DNA of 36,993 nt from Clostridium sp. MSJ-8 (GTDB lineage: Bacteria; Bacillota; Clostridia; Clostridiales; Clostridiaceae): positions 1-36,993 of the forward strand of contig NZ_JAHLQH010000030.1 in NCBI RefSeq assembly GCF_018918325.1, read 5' to 3'. A program made the position numbers and the translations under genes. Below the pieces are notes generated by a model. It did not search any database. It had not been told where the DNA came from and was given only the letters and a program-made list of their open reading frames with translations. Shown piece after piece: positions 18,376-26,319 of the stretch (positions are counted from its first letter, which is position 1; the number at the start of each line of letters is the position of its first letter).

Positions 18376-19311
18376 TTATTTTAACGCTTCAATTGTCTTG
18401 TTTAATGATTCAATATCTTCTACATTATATACTTTTAAGTTTCTATCAATTTTTCTTAAGAACCCTCTCATTGTTTTACCTGGTCCTACTTCAACAAAAG
18501 TATCTACACCTTTTGCAATCATATCTCTAAGCGCCTTTTCAAGATATACAGATGACATAATGTGTTTCTTAAGTATAAGTCTTACATCATCAGAATCTTC
18601 ATATGGAGCTCCTTTTAAATTAGAATATACAACCTTGTTAAATGGCTTAATATCTACTTTTTTTATTGTTTCATAAAAAGTATCACTTGCACCTTTTAGT
18701 AATGAACTATGGAAAGGTCCTGAAACATTTAATAAGATTCCTCTTCCACCTAATTCTTGTGCTATTTCTACTGCCTTTTCTATAGCTTCATTTTCTCCAG
18801 CTATTACTACTTGGCCTGGGCAATTGTAGTTTGCACCTTCACATACTCCATATTCTCCTGCCCTTTTTAGTAATTCTTGAAATTTTTCATCATCAAGTTT
18901 CATTATTGCAGCCATTTTACCTAATCCCTTTGGAAGAGCACTTCCCATAATTCTTCCACGTTCCTTAATAAGCTTTAAACCATCTTCAAATGTTAAAGCA
19001 CCTCCATATACAAGAGATCCATATTCTCCTAATGATAAACCAGCTGTATAATCTGCTTCTATACCATTAATCTCTAATGCTTTTAAGCATGCTAAAGACA
19101 TAAGAACTATAGCAGGTTGTGAATTCTCTGTTGCAGTAAGAACTTCATCAGGTCCATTAAATAATATGTCTTTAATAGGCATATCTAATATTTCTTCTCC
19201 TCTATCTATTAATTCTTTACATTCTGGTATATTTTCATACAATTCTTTTCCCATACCAATATATTGAGTTCCTTGACCTGGGAATAAAAATGCAATTTTA
19301 TTACTTTCCAT
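18376..19311 (-). CDS. fabD: Malonyl-CoA:ACP transacylase
   Basis: A 311-residue acyltransferase that loads malonyl groups onto ACP. FLFPGQGTQYIGMG opens the protein. The nucleophile Ser lies in GLSLGEYG, where the classical GHSxG His is Leu, a variation also known in other Firmicutes FabD. The partner His is in VSGPFHSSLL, and ATENSQPAI is the conserved first oxyanion region. ATG 19311 is chosen because GGAGG lies 5 nt upstream; GTG 19323 overlaps that site. The gene starts 14 nt after fabK. Confidence 0.93.
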   Translation of the reverse strand: MESNKIAFLFPGQGTQYIGMGKELYENIPECKELIDRGEEILDMPIKDILFNGPDEVLTATENSQPAIVLMSLACLKALEINGIEADYTAGLSLGEYGSLVYGGALTFEDGLKLIKERGRIMGSALPKGLGKMAAIMKLDDEKFQELLKRAGEYGVCEGANYNCPGQVVIAGENEAIEKAVEIAQELGGRGILLNVSGPFHSSLLKGASDTFYETIKKVDIKPFNKVVYSNLKGAPYEDSDDVRLILKKHIMSSVYLEKALRDMIAKGVDTFVEVGPGKTMRGFLRKIDRNLKVYNVEDIESLNKTIEALK

Positions 19312-19325
19312 AATTTCCTCCACAA

Positions 19326-20246
19326 CTATTTTATTTTGCTATTAAATTGTTCCATTATTTCATCTATTATTTCTTTACAAGTTTGTTCCTTATTAACTAT
19401 ACCTGCAATTTGTCCAGCCATAACTGATCCATTATCAATATCACCATCAACAACTGCTTTTCTAAGAGCACCTGCACCTAATTCTTCTAGTTGTTCTGCT
19501 GAAGCCCCTTCGCTTTCTAGCTTTTTAAATTGTCTCGCCATCTTGTTCTTTAAGCATCTTACTGGATGTCCTGTTGATAATCCTGTAACTTCTGTATCTA
19601 TATCTTTTGCCTTAAGTACTTTATCTTTATAATTTTGATGAACTGTACATTCCTTTGCAACTAAAAATCTTGTTCCTATTTGTACTCCTTCAGCGCCTAA
19701 CATAAAGCTTGCTGCCATTCCTCTTCCATCACCTATTCCACCTGCTGCAAGTACTGGTATATTTACAGCATCAACTACTTGAGGAACTAATGCCATTGTA
19801 GTTAATTGTCCTATATGTCCACCTGATTCTGTTCCTTCTGCGACTATTGCATCAGCACCTAATTTCTCCATTCTCTTAGCTAAAGCTACAGATGCAACAA
19901 CTGGCACTACCTTCACTCCGTTTTCTTTCCACATTTCCATATACTTTCCTGGGCTTCCTGCTCCAGTAGTAACAACAGGAACTTTTTCTTCACAAACTAA
20001 TTTTGCAACTTCCTCTGCATGTGGTGTCATAAGCATTACATTAACTCCAAATGGCTTATCTGTTAATTCTCTAACCTTATGGATTTGTTCTCTTATCCAT
20101 TCAATAGGTGCTGTTCCTGTAATAATTCCAAGTCCGCCTGCTTCACTTACAGCAGCAGCTAAAGAAGCATCAGCAATCCATGCCATACCTCCTTGAACTA
20201 TTGGTTTTTCAATGTTTAAAATTTCACAAACTCTATTATTTTTCAT
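19326..20246 (-). CDS. fabK: FMN-dependent enoyl-[acyl-carrier-protein] reductase II
   Basis: A 306-residue TIM-barrel flavoprotein that reduces trans-2-enoyl-ACP with NAD(P)H, the last step of each elongation cycle. PIVQGGMAWIAD and EAGGLGIITG form the N-terminal FMN site, ESGGHIG contains His144 (same number as the catalytic His of pneumococcal FabK), and AAGGIGDGRG plus QIGTRF bind the FMN phosphate. ATG 20246 has GGAGG 5 nt upstream; the longer reading from 20294 would begin inside an intercistronic hairpin. Nitronate monooxygenases share the fold, but the operon position and FabK motifs favour FabK. No FabI-type reductase is present, so the pathway would be expected to tolerate FabI-specific inhibitors such as triclosan (inference). 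Confidence 0.93.
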   Translation of the reverse strand: MKNNRVCEILNIEKPIVQGGMAWIADASLAAAVSEAGGLGIITGTAPIEWIREQIHKVRELTDKPFGVNVMLMTPHAEEVAKLVCEEKVPVVTTGAGSPGKYMEMWKENGVKVVPVVASVALAKRMEKLGADAIVAEGTESGGHIGQLTTMALVPQVVDAVNIPVLAAGGIGDGRGMAASFMLGAEGVQIGTRFLVAKECTVHQNYKDKVLKAKDIDTEVTGLSTGHPVRCLKNKMARQFKKLESEGASAEQLEELGAGALRKAVVDGDIDNGSVMAGQIAGIVNKEQTCKEIIDEIMEQFNSKIK

Positions 20247-20277
20247 ATAATCCTCCAAAACTAATAATAATTCATTT

Positions 20278-20317
20278 AGAATCGGGCTATTCATGCTATC
20301 ATGATTAACCCGATTCT
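20278..20317 (-). promoter_or_regulatory. Intercistronic hairpin between acpP and fabK
   Basis: On the minus strand AGAATCGGGTTA pairs with TAGCCCGATTCT (12 bp, one G-U), then an A-A mismatch, then TCATG-ATAG-CATGA (5 bp, tetraloop). No T-run follows, so it is not a normal terminator. It starts 16 nt after the acpP stop and ends about 30 nt before the fabK ATG. Confidence 0.7.
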
Positions 20318-20332
20318 TTATCTATTTCTTTT

Positions 20333-20569
20333 CTATTGCTTATCTTTTTCTGCTAATGCATTTTTTACATAACTTACTGCTTCTTCAACAGTTTTTATAC
20401 TTTCTGCATCTTCTAATTGAATACCATACTTATCTTCTAATTCTACTATTATTTGAAATAAGTCTAATGAATCTGCACCTAAATCTTCAAATGTTGTTTC
20501 TAAACTTATCTTTTCAGGTTCAACTTCTAATTGTTCACATATAACTTCTCTAATTTCTTCAAATATCAT
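20333..20569 (-). CDS. acpP: Acyl carrier protein
   Basis: A 78-residue acidic carrier of normal length. Ser34 in LGADSLD receives 4'-phosphopantetheine and carries the growing acyl chain. ATTTFEDLG-like and VELEDKYGIQLEDAE helices are typical. It lies between fabH (68-nt gap) and fabK (86-nt gap), the two largest gaps in the operon. The gap after it holds a strong hairpin, fitting the need for far more ACP than enzyme. The ribosome site GGAGG is strong. No holo-ACP synthase gene is in the window. Confidence 0.96.
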   Translation of the reverse strand: MIFEEIREVICEQLEVEPEKISLETTFEDLGADSLDLFQIIVELEDKYGIQLEDAESIKTVEEAVSYVKNALAEKDKQ

Positions 20570-20637
20570 ATTAAAACCTCCATTAACACATTAAATTATT
20601 GCCCTAATATTTAAAATATATAATATATTTTTATTTT

Positions 20638-21621
20638 TTACAATTCAATAAGAACTGCCCCACAAGTAAGTCCTCCACCAAAACCTACCATAATAATCTT
20701 CATTCCTCTTTTTAATAACCCATTTTCATACATTTCATTTAATGCCAATGGAATTGATGCTGAAGATGTATTACCATATCTATCTAAGTTAAGGTAAAAT
20801 TTATCTGTTGAAATTTTTAATTTCTTAGCAGCAAAATCTATAATTCTATAGTTTGCTTGATGAGGAACTATATATTCTACATCATCTAATGTTAAGTTGT
20901 TTTCTTCTAATAAGTGATGTATAGAATCGACTATGGCAACAGACGCAAATTTAAATACTGCGCTTCCCATCATTGCTAATTTTTTATTCTTTTTATTATT
21001 ATCTCCTAAAACGAAAGGATTTTCAACATCATTTGCACCAATTTCTAGGCATTCTCCCTTTTCACCTTCTGATTTTAATACAGATGAGTACAATTTCTCT
21101 TCATTACTATCATCTCTTGATAATACCACTGCCCCTGATCCATCGCCAAATAACACGCATGTACTTCTATCGTTCCAATCTATTATTTTAGATAACACTT
21201 CTGATCCCACTATTACTGCATTTTTAATATTTTTGTTTGAGTTCATCATAGATATTCCTATATCTAATGCAAATATAAATCCTGAACATGCAGCATTTAT
21301 ATCAAATGCTACTGCATTTTTAGCTTGTACTTCTTTTTGTACTATGCAAGAAACTGAAGGTGTAAAATTATCAGGTGTAACAGTTGCCACTATTATTAAA
21401 TCCACATCTTCAGGTTTTACTTGAGCTCTATCTAAAGCCATATTAACTGCCTTTATTGCAACTTCTGATGTATCTTCTCCTTGTGAAATTCTTCTCTCCT
21501 TTATTCCTGTTCTACTTGTTATCCATTCATCGCTTGTATCAACAATTTCACTTAGTTTATCATTTGTCACTATCATTTCAGGAGAATATGCCCCTATCCC
21601 CTTAATGTTAATTCCTTTCAT
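20638..21621 (-). CDS. fabH: 3-oxoacyl-[acyl-carrier-protein] synthase III
   Basis: A 327-residue initiating condensing enzyme that joins acetyl-CoA (or a branched starter) to malonyl-ACP. The triad is Cys112 in NAACSGF, His in VPHQANYRII, and Asn in YGNTSSASIP. TSDEWITSRTGIKERR near residue 30 is the usual FabH signature. ATG 21621 is preferred: the ATG three codons earlier directly abuts the AAGAGGG site, while 21621 is 9 nt from it. It then begins 1 nt after the fabT stop, showing co-transcription with the regulator. Confidence 0.95.
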   Translation of the reverse strand: MKGINIKGIGAYSPEMIVTNDKLSEIVDTSDEWITSRTGIKERRISQGEDTSEVAIKAVNMALDRAQVKPEDVDLIIVATVTPDNFTPSVSCIVQKEVQAKNAVAFDINAACSGFIFALDIGISMMNSNKNIKNAVIVGSEVLSKIIDWNDRSTCVLFGDGSGAVVLSRDDSNEEKLYSSVLKSEGEKGECLEIGANDVENPFVLGDNNKKNKKLAMMGSAVFKFASVAIVDSIHHLLEENNLTLDDVEYIVPHQANYRIIDFAAKKLKISTDKFYLNLDRYGNTSSASIPLALNEMYENGLLKRGMKIIMVGFGGGLTCGAVLIEL

Positions 21622-21622
21622 A

Positions 21623-22087
21623 CTACACATCCCTCTTATTATTTTGTAAATACTTTTCCTTAAAAAACATATTTAATTTATCTAAGGCATTTATAAGTAC
21701 AGCCTCTTCTTTTTCATTAATTTCTTCTAATATCATTGAAATCATATCCGAATGAAACTTCCTATGAAGTCTATATGCTATCTTACCTTTTTTAGTGGCC
21801 CACACCACTACAACTCTCTTATCTTTTTCTAATTTTCTCCTTGCTACATATCCTTTTTTGATTAGTTTATTAATTGCAATAGTAAGAGTTCCTTGAGTTA
21901 TATCTAAATTCTCAGCAATGCTTCCCATAGTTTTCTCTCCATACATGCCTATTGCATCAATTGTATGCAATTCAGTTAACGATAAATCTGATAAGACACC
22001 ATTTTTCAATGTATTTTCCTCTATAGCTGAAATATCATTAAAAAGTTCAACAAACAGTTCATTCAATACTTGCTTGCTTTTCTCCAT
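21623..22087 (-). CDS. fabT: MarR-family repressor of fatty acid synthesis
   Basis: A 154-residue winged-helix protein. The MarR core spans about residues 35-110: LTELHTIDAIG, GSIAENLDITQGTLTIAINKLIKKGYVARR (helix-turn-helix), and DKRVVVVWATKKG (wing). In streptococci and lactococci FabT binds a TTTGATTATCAAA-type box and represses fab genes, with long acyl-ACP as co-repressor. Such a box lies over this gene's own promoter and the gene heads the fab operon, which supports the name. ATG 22087 is chosen (GGAGG 10 nt upstream); a TTG two codons earlier is a possible alternative. Effector binding is inferred from the family. Confidence 0.88.
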   Translation of the reverse strand: MEKSKQVLNELFVELFNDISAIEENTLKNGVLSDLSLTELHTIDAIGMYGEKTMGSIAENLDITQGTLTIAINKLIKKGYVARRKLEKDKRVVVVWATKKGKIAYRLHRKFHSDMISMILEEINEKEEAVLINALDKLNMFFKEKYLQNNKRDV

Positions 22088-22104
22088 ATACAAAATTCCT
22101 CCAA

Positions 22105-22125
22105 ATATTTTGATAATCAAAATAT
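22105..22125. promoter_or_regulatory. FabT-type operator (21-bp palindrome)
   Basis: Arms ATATTTTGAT and ATCAAAATAT around one central base form a perfect dyad whose core TTTGATTATCAAA (minus strand) equals the FabT box known from streptococci and lactococci. It overlaps the -10 of the promoter at 22121-22149 and ends 4 nt before the ribosome site of fabT. Confidence 0.85.
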
Positions 22126-22149
22126 ACTATATCAATTTATAATTGTCAA
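22121..22149 (-). promoter_or_regulatory. Sigma-A promoter of the fab operon
   Basis: TTGACA (22144-22149), 17 nt, TATATT (22121-22126) on the minus strand, a near-consensus promoter. The FabT palindrome overlaps its -10, so repressor and polymerase would compete. Confidence 0.8.
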
Positions 22150-22195
22150 TATTCATTACATTTTATGTATATTTTAAGCATTTATGTATTAATAA

Positions 22196-22291
22196 ATAAA
22201 AGTAGTATATCTTATGTAACCTATTTCTTTATCAAAAATATTTTATGCAAATATTTTTCACTTAATGTATTACATATATACTACTTTTATA
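22196..22291 (-). terminator. Terminator after the flavin-reductase-like gene
   Basis: AAAAGTAGTATAT / ATATACTACTTTT with ATGTAA / TTACAT form the outer stem. An inner hairpin AAAAATATTT / AAATATTTTT gives a branched structure. On the minus strand TTTTATTTATT follows. It separates this gene from the fab promoter. Confidence 0.7.
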
Positions 22292-22302
22292 ATAATTATC
22301 TT

Positions 22303-22800
22303 TTAATATTCAGCAACTATTTCACCAAAATATAAAACATGTTTAGTTTCATTTTCAGGATAGAAGTCTTTTTGTATTTCATCTTTCATACCAGTAAAAT
22401 CTATTTCTTGTTTTAATACTATTTTACATTCATAATATTTTTCACAACCTTCTATAACAGGTGTTGAAACCATTCTTCCTGGTATAAATTTAATTTTAGC
22501 TTCTTTTTCTTTATCTATATCTCTTCCAGACTTTGAACCACATATTCCAAGTGCAGATTTCTTATTATCACCATATGGAATACTTACTGTATAAGTTTCT
22601 CCTAATCCCAAGAATTCATTAGAATATCTAGATTCTCTTATCATAGCCATAAACATAGGTCTTCTCCACATATATCCTATAGATCCCCAACTAATTGTCA
22701 TTGTATTGGCTTTCTTTTCGTCTCCAACTGTAAAAAAAGCTCCTTTTGTATACAAATTATCAAAAGCTTCTTCAATTCCGTTTGTAAATGTTTCTTTCAT
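22303..22800 (-). CDS. Flavin reductase-like (FMN-binding split barrel) protein
   Basis: A 165-residue protein resembling the flavin-reductase-like split-barrel family (flavoredoxin-like). Typical features: KANTMTISWGSIGYMWRRPMF near residues 30-50 (FMN phosphate contacts), ESRYSNEFL, TYTVSIP, and a late YFGEIVAEY. Such proteins bind FMN and pass electrons to partners or reduce free flavin; the partner is not evident here. ATG 22800 is chosen over GTG 22812, which lies in the GGGAGTGG site. It starts 21 nt after a GNAT gene and is probably co-transcribed with it. It ends at a strong terminator before the fab promoter, so it is not part of the fab operon. Confidence 0.75.
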   Translation of the reverse strand: MKETFTNGIEEAFDNLYTKGAFFTVGDEKKANTMTISWGSIGYMWRRPMFMAMIRESRYSNEFLGLGETYTVSIPYGDNKKSALGICGSKSGRDIDKEKEAKIKFIPGRMVSTPVIEGCEKYYECKIVLKQEIDFTGMKDEIQKDFYPENETKHVLYFGEIVAEY

Positions 22801-22821
22801 AAAATATACCACTCCCTAAAA

Positions 22822-23280
22822 TTATATTATACAAGTCATAACAATGTACCTTATGCCATTTTTGTCCCTTATAATGTTATTTTTTATACTAAACCCTAAT
22901 CTTTTGTAAAATTCCATAGCATACATAGACGAATTAACAGATAAACTCCTAACTATATTATTTTTTTTACAATATGCCTTTGAATAATCAACTAAAATTC
23001 TTCCAACTCCTATATGTTGATAAGGCTCATCTACAAATAATAATGAAATATGTTTACGATTTCTTATAGCTATTATTCCAATCAATTCATCAATTAGATA
23101 AAATCCAAAAATAACAAAATCATCATATAAAATCTTATTCTTTATGCTATTCCATTCTGTATACCTATAGAATTCTAATGTACCTAAATTTCCATAATCT
23201 TCTCTCTGAAATCTATCAAAAACTCTTCTACAAAGAGTTAATGCTCTGTCCAAATCAGATTTCAAAATCTTTTTTACCAT
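22822..23280 (-). CDS. GNAT-family N-acetyltransferase
   Basis: A 152-residue protein with the GNAT fold. The acetyl-CoA pyrophosphate loop reads QHIGVGRIL (~88-96, the Q-x-x-G-x-G pattern) after ISLLFVDEPY, and the late MEFYKRLGF is the usual motif B region. The acceptor is unknown; it may be a small amine or a protein terminus. GGGGATAAA precedes the ATG at 23280. The flavin-reductase-like gene follows 21 nt later, suggesting a two-gene transcript. No terminator was seen between it and the exchanger gene upstream. Confidence 0.8.
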   Translation of the reverse strand: MVKKILKSDLDRALTLCRRVFDRFQREDYGNLGTLEFYRYTEWNSIKNKILYDDFVIFGFYLIDELIGIIAIRNRKHISLLFVDEPYQHIGVGRILVDYSKAYCKKNNIVRSLSVNSSMYAMEFYKRLGFSIKNNIIRDKNGIRYIVMTCII

Positions 23281-23368
23281 TTTATCCCCTATAAATATTA
23301 ATTCTATTGTATTTTACCATATTTGTAAATACAAATTTAATTTATTATGTCGCAAACTAATTATATAT

Positions 23369-24319
23369 TTAATTTCTAGTTATTATATATATAAGATAAC
23401 ACACATATATAGCAAGCAACATCACGCCTTCTATCCTTGTAATTTTCTTTATGTCTTTTTTGTTTAAAAAAATCATGCCACCTATTAATATTGTTGAAAT
23501 AATTAGTATAATAAAATCTACTATAAGAGATTTAGAAACTATAAATGGTGATATAGCAGAGGAGGTTCCTATTATTAACAACAAATTGAATATATTAGAC
23601 CCTAATACATTGCCTAATGCTATTTCTTTTTCCCCTTTTATAGCTGCAACTATAGATGTAACTAATTCTGGAAGAGATGTTCCCATCGCAACTATTGTAA
23701 GTCCAACTAACTTCTCACTCATACCTAGTGTTGTAGCTATAACAGTAGCATTATCTACCACCATATCTCCTCCAATTACTATCCCTATAATTCCAATTAT
23801 ACTTACAATAATATTTTTAAATATATTTATATTCTCATCTCTATTCTCATTGCGTAAATCTCTCCCTCTCACAATACGAATTAGTAATATCATATATATA
23901 ATACATATAAATAATAATATTACTCCATCCATTCTAGACAAATCTCCATCCCTCATACTAAATCCAAAAGTTAATATATACACTAATATAGTAGCAAATA
24001 AATCAACCACATAATCTCTCTTAACTGTTGTCTTCTTAAATATAATAGGTGATATAACAGAAGTAGCTCCTAATACAACTAATGCATTAAACATATTAGA
24101 ACCTATTACATTCCCTATAGCTATACCACCATTCCCATCTAAAGCAGAAATTATACTAATTGCAAGTTCAGGTGCACTAGTTCCTATTGAAACAATAGTA
24201 AGTCCTACTATAATAGATGGAATTCCTATCTTTCTAGCTATCTTAGATGCACCATCTACAAACACATCTGCACCTTTTATAAGTAAAATAAATCCTATAA
24301 CTAATAATAAATATTCCAA
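23369..24319 (-). CDS. Calcium/sodium antiporter (CaCA family, YrbG-like)
   Basis: A 316-residue membrane protein with about ten helices in two inverted halves. The alpha repeats are visible: VGLTIVSIGTSAPELAISI with GNVIGSNMFN in half one, and VGLTIVAMGTSLPELVTS with GNVLGSNIFN in half two. They carry the cation-binding Glu and the GTS/N residues of the family. It probably exports Ca2+ in exchange for Na+ or H+. The start is TTG at 24319 with AGGAG about 9 nt upstream; no ATG fits. It begins just past the fruA terminator. A weak promoter (TTGTAA ... TATATT) partly inside that terminator is possible but unproven. Confidence 0.88.
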   Translation of the reverse strand: MEYLLLVIGFILLIKGADVFVDGASKIARKIGIPSIIVGLTIVSIGTSAPELAISIISALDGNGGIAIGNVIGSNMFNALVVLGATSVISPIIFKKTTVKRDYVVDLFATILVYILTFGFSMRDGDLSRMDGVILLFICIIYMILLIRIVRGRDLRNENRDENINIFKNIIVSIIGIIGIVIGGDMVVDNATVIATTLGMSEKLVGLTIVAMGTSLPELVTSIVAAIKGEKEIALGNVLGSNIFNLLLIIGTSSAISPFIVSKSLIVDFIILIISTILIGGMIFLNKKDIKKITRIEGVMLLAIYVCYLIYIITRN

Positions 24320-24345
24320 TACTTACTACTCCTCTCTAATATAAA

Positions 24346-24390
24346 AATAATAAAAGGGAGATTACAAATTATAATCTCCCTTTTATTATT
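24346..24390 (-). terminator. Terminator of the fructose operon
   Basis: A perfect 19-bp stem (24346-24364 with 24372-24390, core GGGAGATTA / TAATCTCCC) and a 7-nt loop, followed on the minus strand by TTTTTATATT. It lies 18 nt after the fruA stop codon. Confidence 0.9.
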
Positions 24391-24407
24391 TCAATGTGTA
24401 TATAATT

Positions 24408-26282
24408 TTATTCATTAACTGGTTTCTTTACTATTCCAAGTATTATTGCTCCTATTATAGAACCTATAGCAACTGCTGCTATAAATCCGAATGGGTGACC
24501 TATAACTGGTACTACAAATATACCACCATGAGGTGCTCTTAATGTACAATCAAAGAATGCTGCTAATGCTCCTGCTGTTGCTGCACCTACTACACAAGAA
24601 GGTATAACTCTTAAAGGATCTGCTGCTGCAAAAGGAATAGCACCTTCTGTAATAAATGATAATCCCATAATATAGTTAGTCAAGCCTGACTGTCTGTCTT
24701 TTTTAGTAAATTTATTCTTGAAAAATGTTGTTGCTAATGCTATTGCTAATGGTGGAACCATACCACCTGCCATAACAGATGCCATAATTACATAATTACC
24801 ACTTGTTAATGATGCTGTACCAAATACATATGCTGCCTTGTTAAATGGACCACCCATGTCTATAGCCATCATTCCACCTAATAATACTCCAAGTAACACC
24901 TTACTACTTTCACCCATTGATTCTAATGCATTATTTAACCAAGCATTTGCTGCTGATACTGGAGGATTAATAATAATTATCATAATAAATCCAATTCCTA
25001 ATATACCTAATACCGGATACAATAAGGTTGGTTTTATTCCTTCTAAGGAATCAGGTAAATAACTACATAATTTCTTTAATCCAAGAACTAAATATCCTGC
25101 TATAAACCCTGCAAGTAATGCTCCTATGAATCCTGCTCCACCTTTGTTTGCCAAATAACCACCTACAACACCTACTGCAAGTGCTGGTCTATCTGCTATA
25201 GACATTGCAATATATCCTGCTAATATTGGTAACATAAATCCAAATGCTGCATTACCTACTGTGTTAAAAAATGCTGCAACCGGTGTATTACTTCCAAAGT
25301 TTTTAGGATTAATTTCATAGTTATCTAATAAAAATGAAAGTGCTATTAATATTCCACCACCAATTACAAATGGTAACATATGTGATACACCATTCATTAA
25401 ATCCTTATATATCTTTCTTCCAATACTTTCTTCCTCTTCTGCTCCATCACTTTCTGAAGAATCAGAATCTTTTGAATGATATATATGTGCATTTCCACTA
25501 GTTGCATCTGTTAATAACTGTTCAGCTTTATTAATTCCATCAGCAACCTTAGTAATAATAACTTTCTTTCCATCAAATCTAGCCATTTCTACTTTTTTAT
25601 CTGCTGCAACTATTATACATTCACAATTATCTATATCTTCTTTTGTTAGAACATTTTTAGCTCCTCCAGAACCATTTGTTTCTACTTTTATAGATATACC
25701 CATTTCTTTTGCTTTGTTCTCTAAGCTCTCAGCTGCCATATAAGTATGTGCTATTCCTGTAGGACAAGCAGTTACTGCTAAAACTCTATAACCAGATCCT
25801 GTTTCTTCTTCCTTTGTTTCAAATTTTTCTATTTCTTTTTCATCTATTAACCTTAAAAATTCATCTTTGTCTTTTGCATTTATTAATTTTTCTCTAAAGG
25901 ATTCATCCATTAATATTGTTGATAATCTCGATAAAACTTCTAGATGTAAATTATCAGCTGCTTCTGGAGCTGCAATCATAAAGAATAATTTAGCTGGCAT
26001 TCCATCTAAAGAATCATAATCTACGCCATCTTTTACTACCATAGAACTAAGTCCTGCTTCTGATACAGCCTTTGTTTTTCCATGTGGAATAGCTATTCCA
26101 TCACCAATACCTGTTGTACTAAGTTCTTCTCTAGCTAATACAGTCTTCTTATATTCTTCTTTATCATTAAGATTATTAGTTGCATCCATTAAATCAACTA
26201 ATTTATCTATGGCTTCTGCTTTGTTGTTAACCTTTACATCTAGTTCTATACCTTCTTTTTTCAACAAATCTGTTATACGCAT
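24408..26282 (-). CDS. fruA: PTS fructose transporter, fused EIIA-EIIB-EIIC
   Basis: A 624-residue fusion that imports fructose and delivers it as fructose 1-phosphate. EIIA (1-145) has the phospho-His67 in GIAIPHGKT. EIIB (~163-260) has the phospho-Cys173 in TACPTGIAHTYMAAE. An acidic Ser-rich linker (~270-285) precedes EIIC (~288-620, eight or more helices, with ADPLRVIPS and RAPHGGIFV near the end). The domain order and length fit the Firmicutes FruA type. GGAG precedes ATG. It is last in fruR-fruK-fruA, 37 nt after fruK, and the product of FruA is the substrate of FruK. Confidence 0.95.
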   Translation of the reverse strand: MRITDLLKKEGIELDVKVNNKAEAIDKLVDLMDATNNLNDKEEYKKTVLAREELSTTGIGDGIAIPHGKTKAVSEAGLSSMVVKDGVDYDSLDGMPAKLFFMIAAPEAADNLHLEVLSRLSTILMDESFREKLINAKDKDEFLRLIDEKEIEKFETKEEETGSGYRVLAVTACPTGIAHTYMAAESLENKAKEMGISIKVETNGSGGAKNVLTKEDIDNCECIIVAADKKVEMARFDGKKVIITKVADGINKAEQLLTDATSGNAHIYHSKDSDSSESDGAEEEESIGRKIYKDLMNGVSHMLPFVIGGGILIALSFLLDNYEINPKNFGSNTPVAAFFNTVGNAAFGFMLPILAGYIAMSIADRPALAVGVVGGYLANKGGAGFIGALLAGFIAGYLVLGLKKLCSYLPDSLEGIKPTLLYPVLGILGIGFIMIIIINPPVSAANAWLNNALESMGESSKVLLGVLLGGMMAIDMGGPFNKAAYVFGTASLTSGNYVIMASVMAGGMVPPLAIALATTFFKNKFTKKDRQSGLTNYIMGLSFITEGAIPFAAADPLRVIPSCVVGAATAGALAAFFDCTLRAPHGGIFVVPVIGHPFGFIAAVAIGSIIGAIILGIVKKPVNE

Positions 26283-26319
26283 AATAACATCTCCTTTACA
26301 TAAATTTTCATTTGCTCTT

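Noticed and set aside
20570..20637. Separate promoter for acpP in the 68-nt gap after fabH
   Set aside because: There are TATATT-like strings but no acceptable -35 at the right spacing and no FabT box; read-through from the fabT promoter is sufficient.
23451..24014. 187-codon plus-strand ORF opposite the Na+/Ca2+ exchanger gene
   Set aside because: It is the antisense shadow of a clear transmembrane gene; the Ile/Pro/Ser-rich translation is typical of such shadows and no ribosome site was seen.
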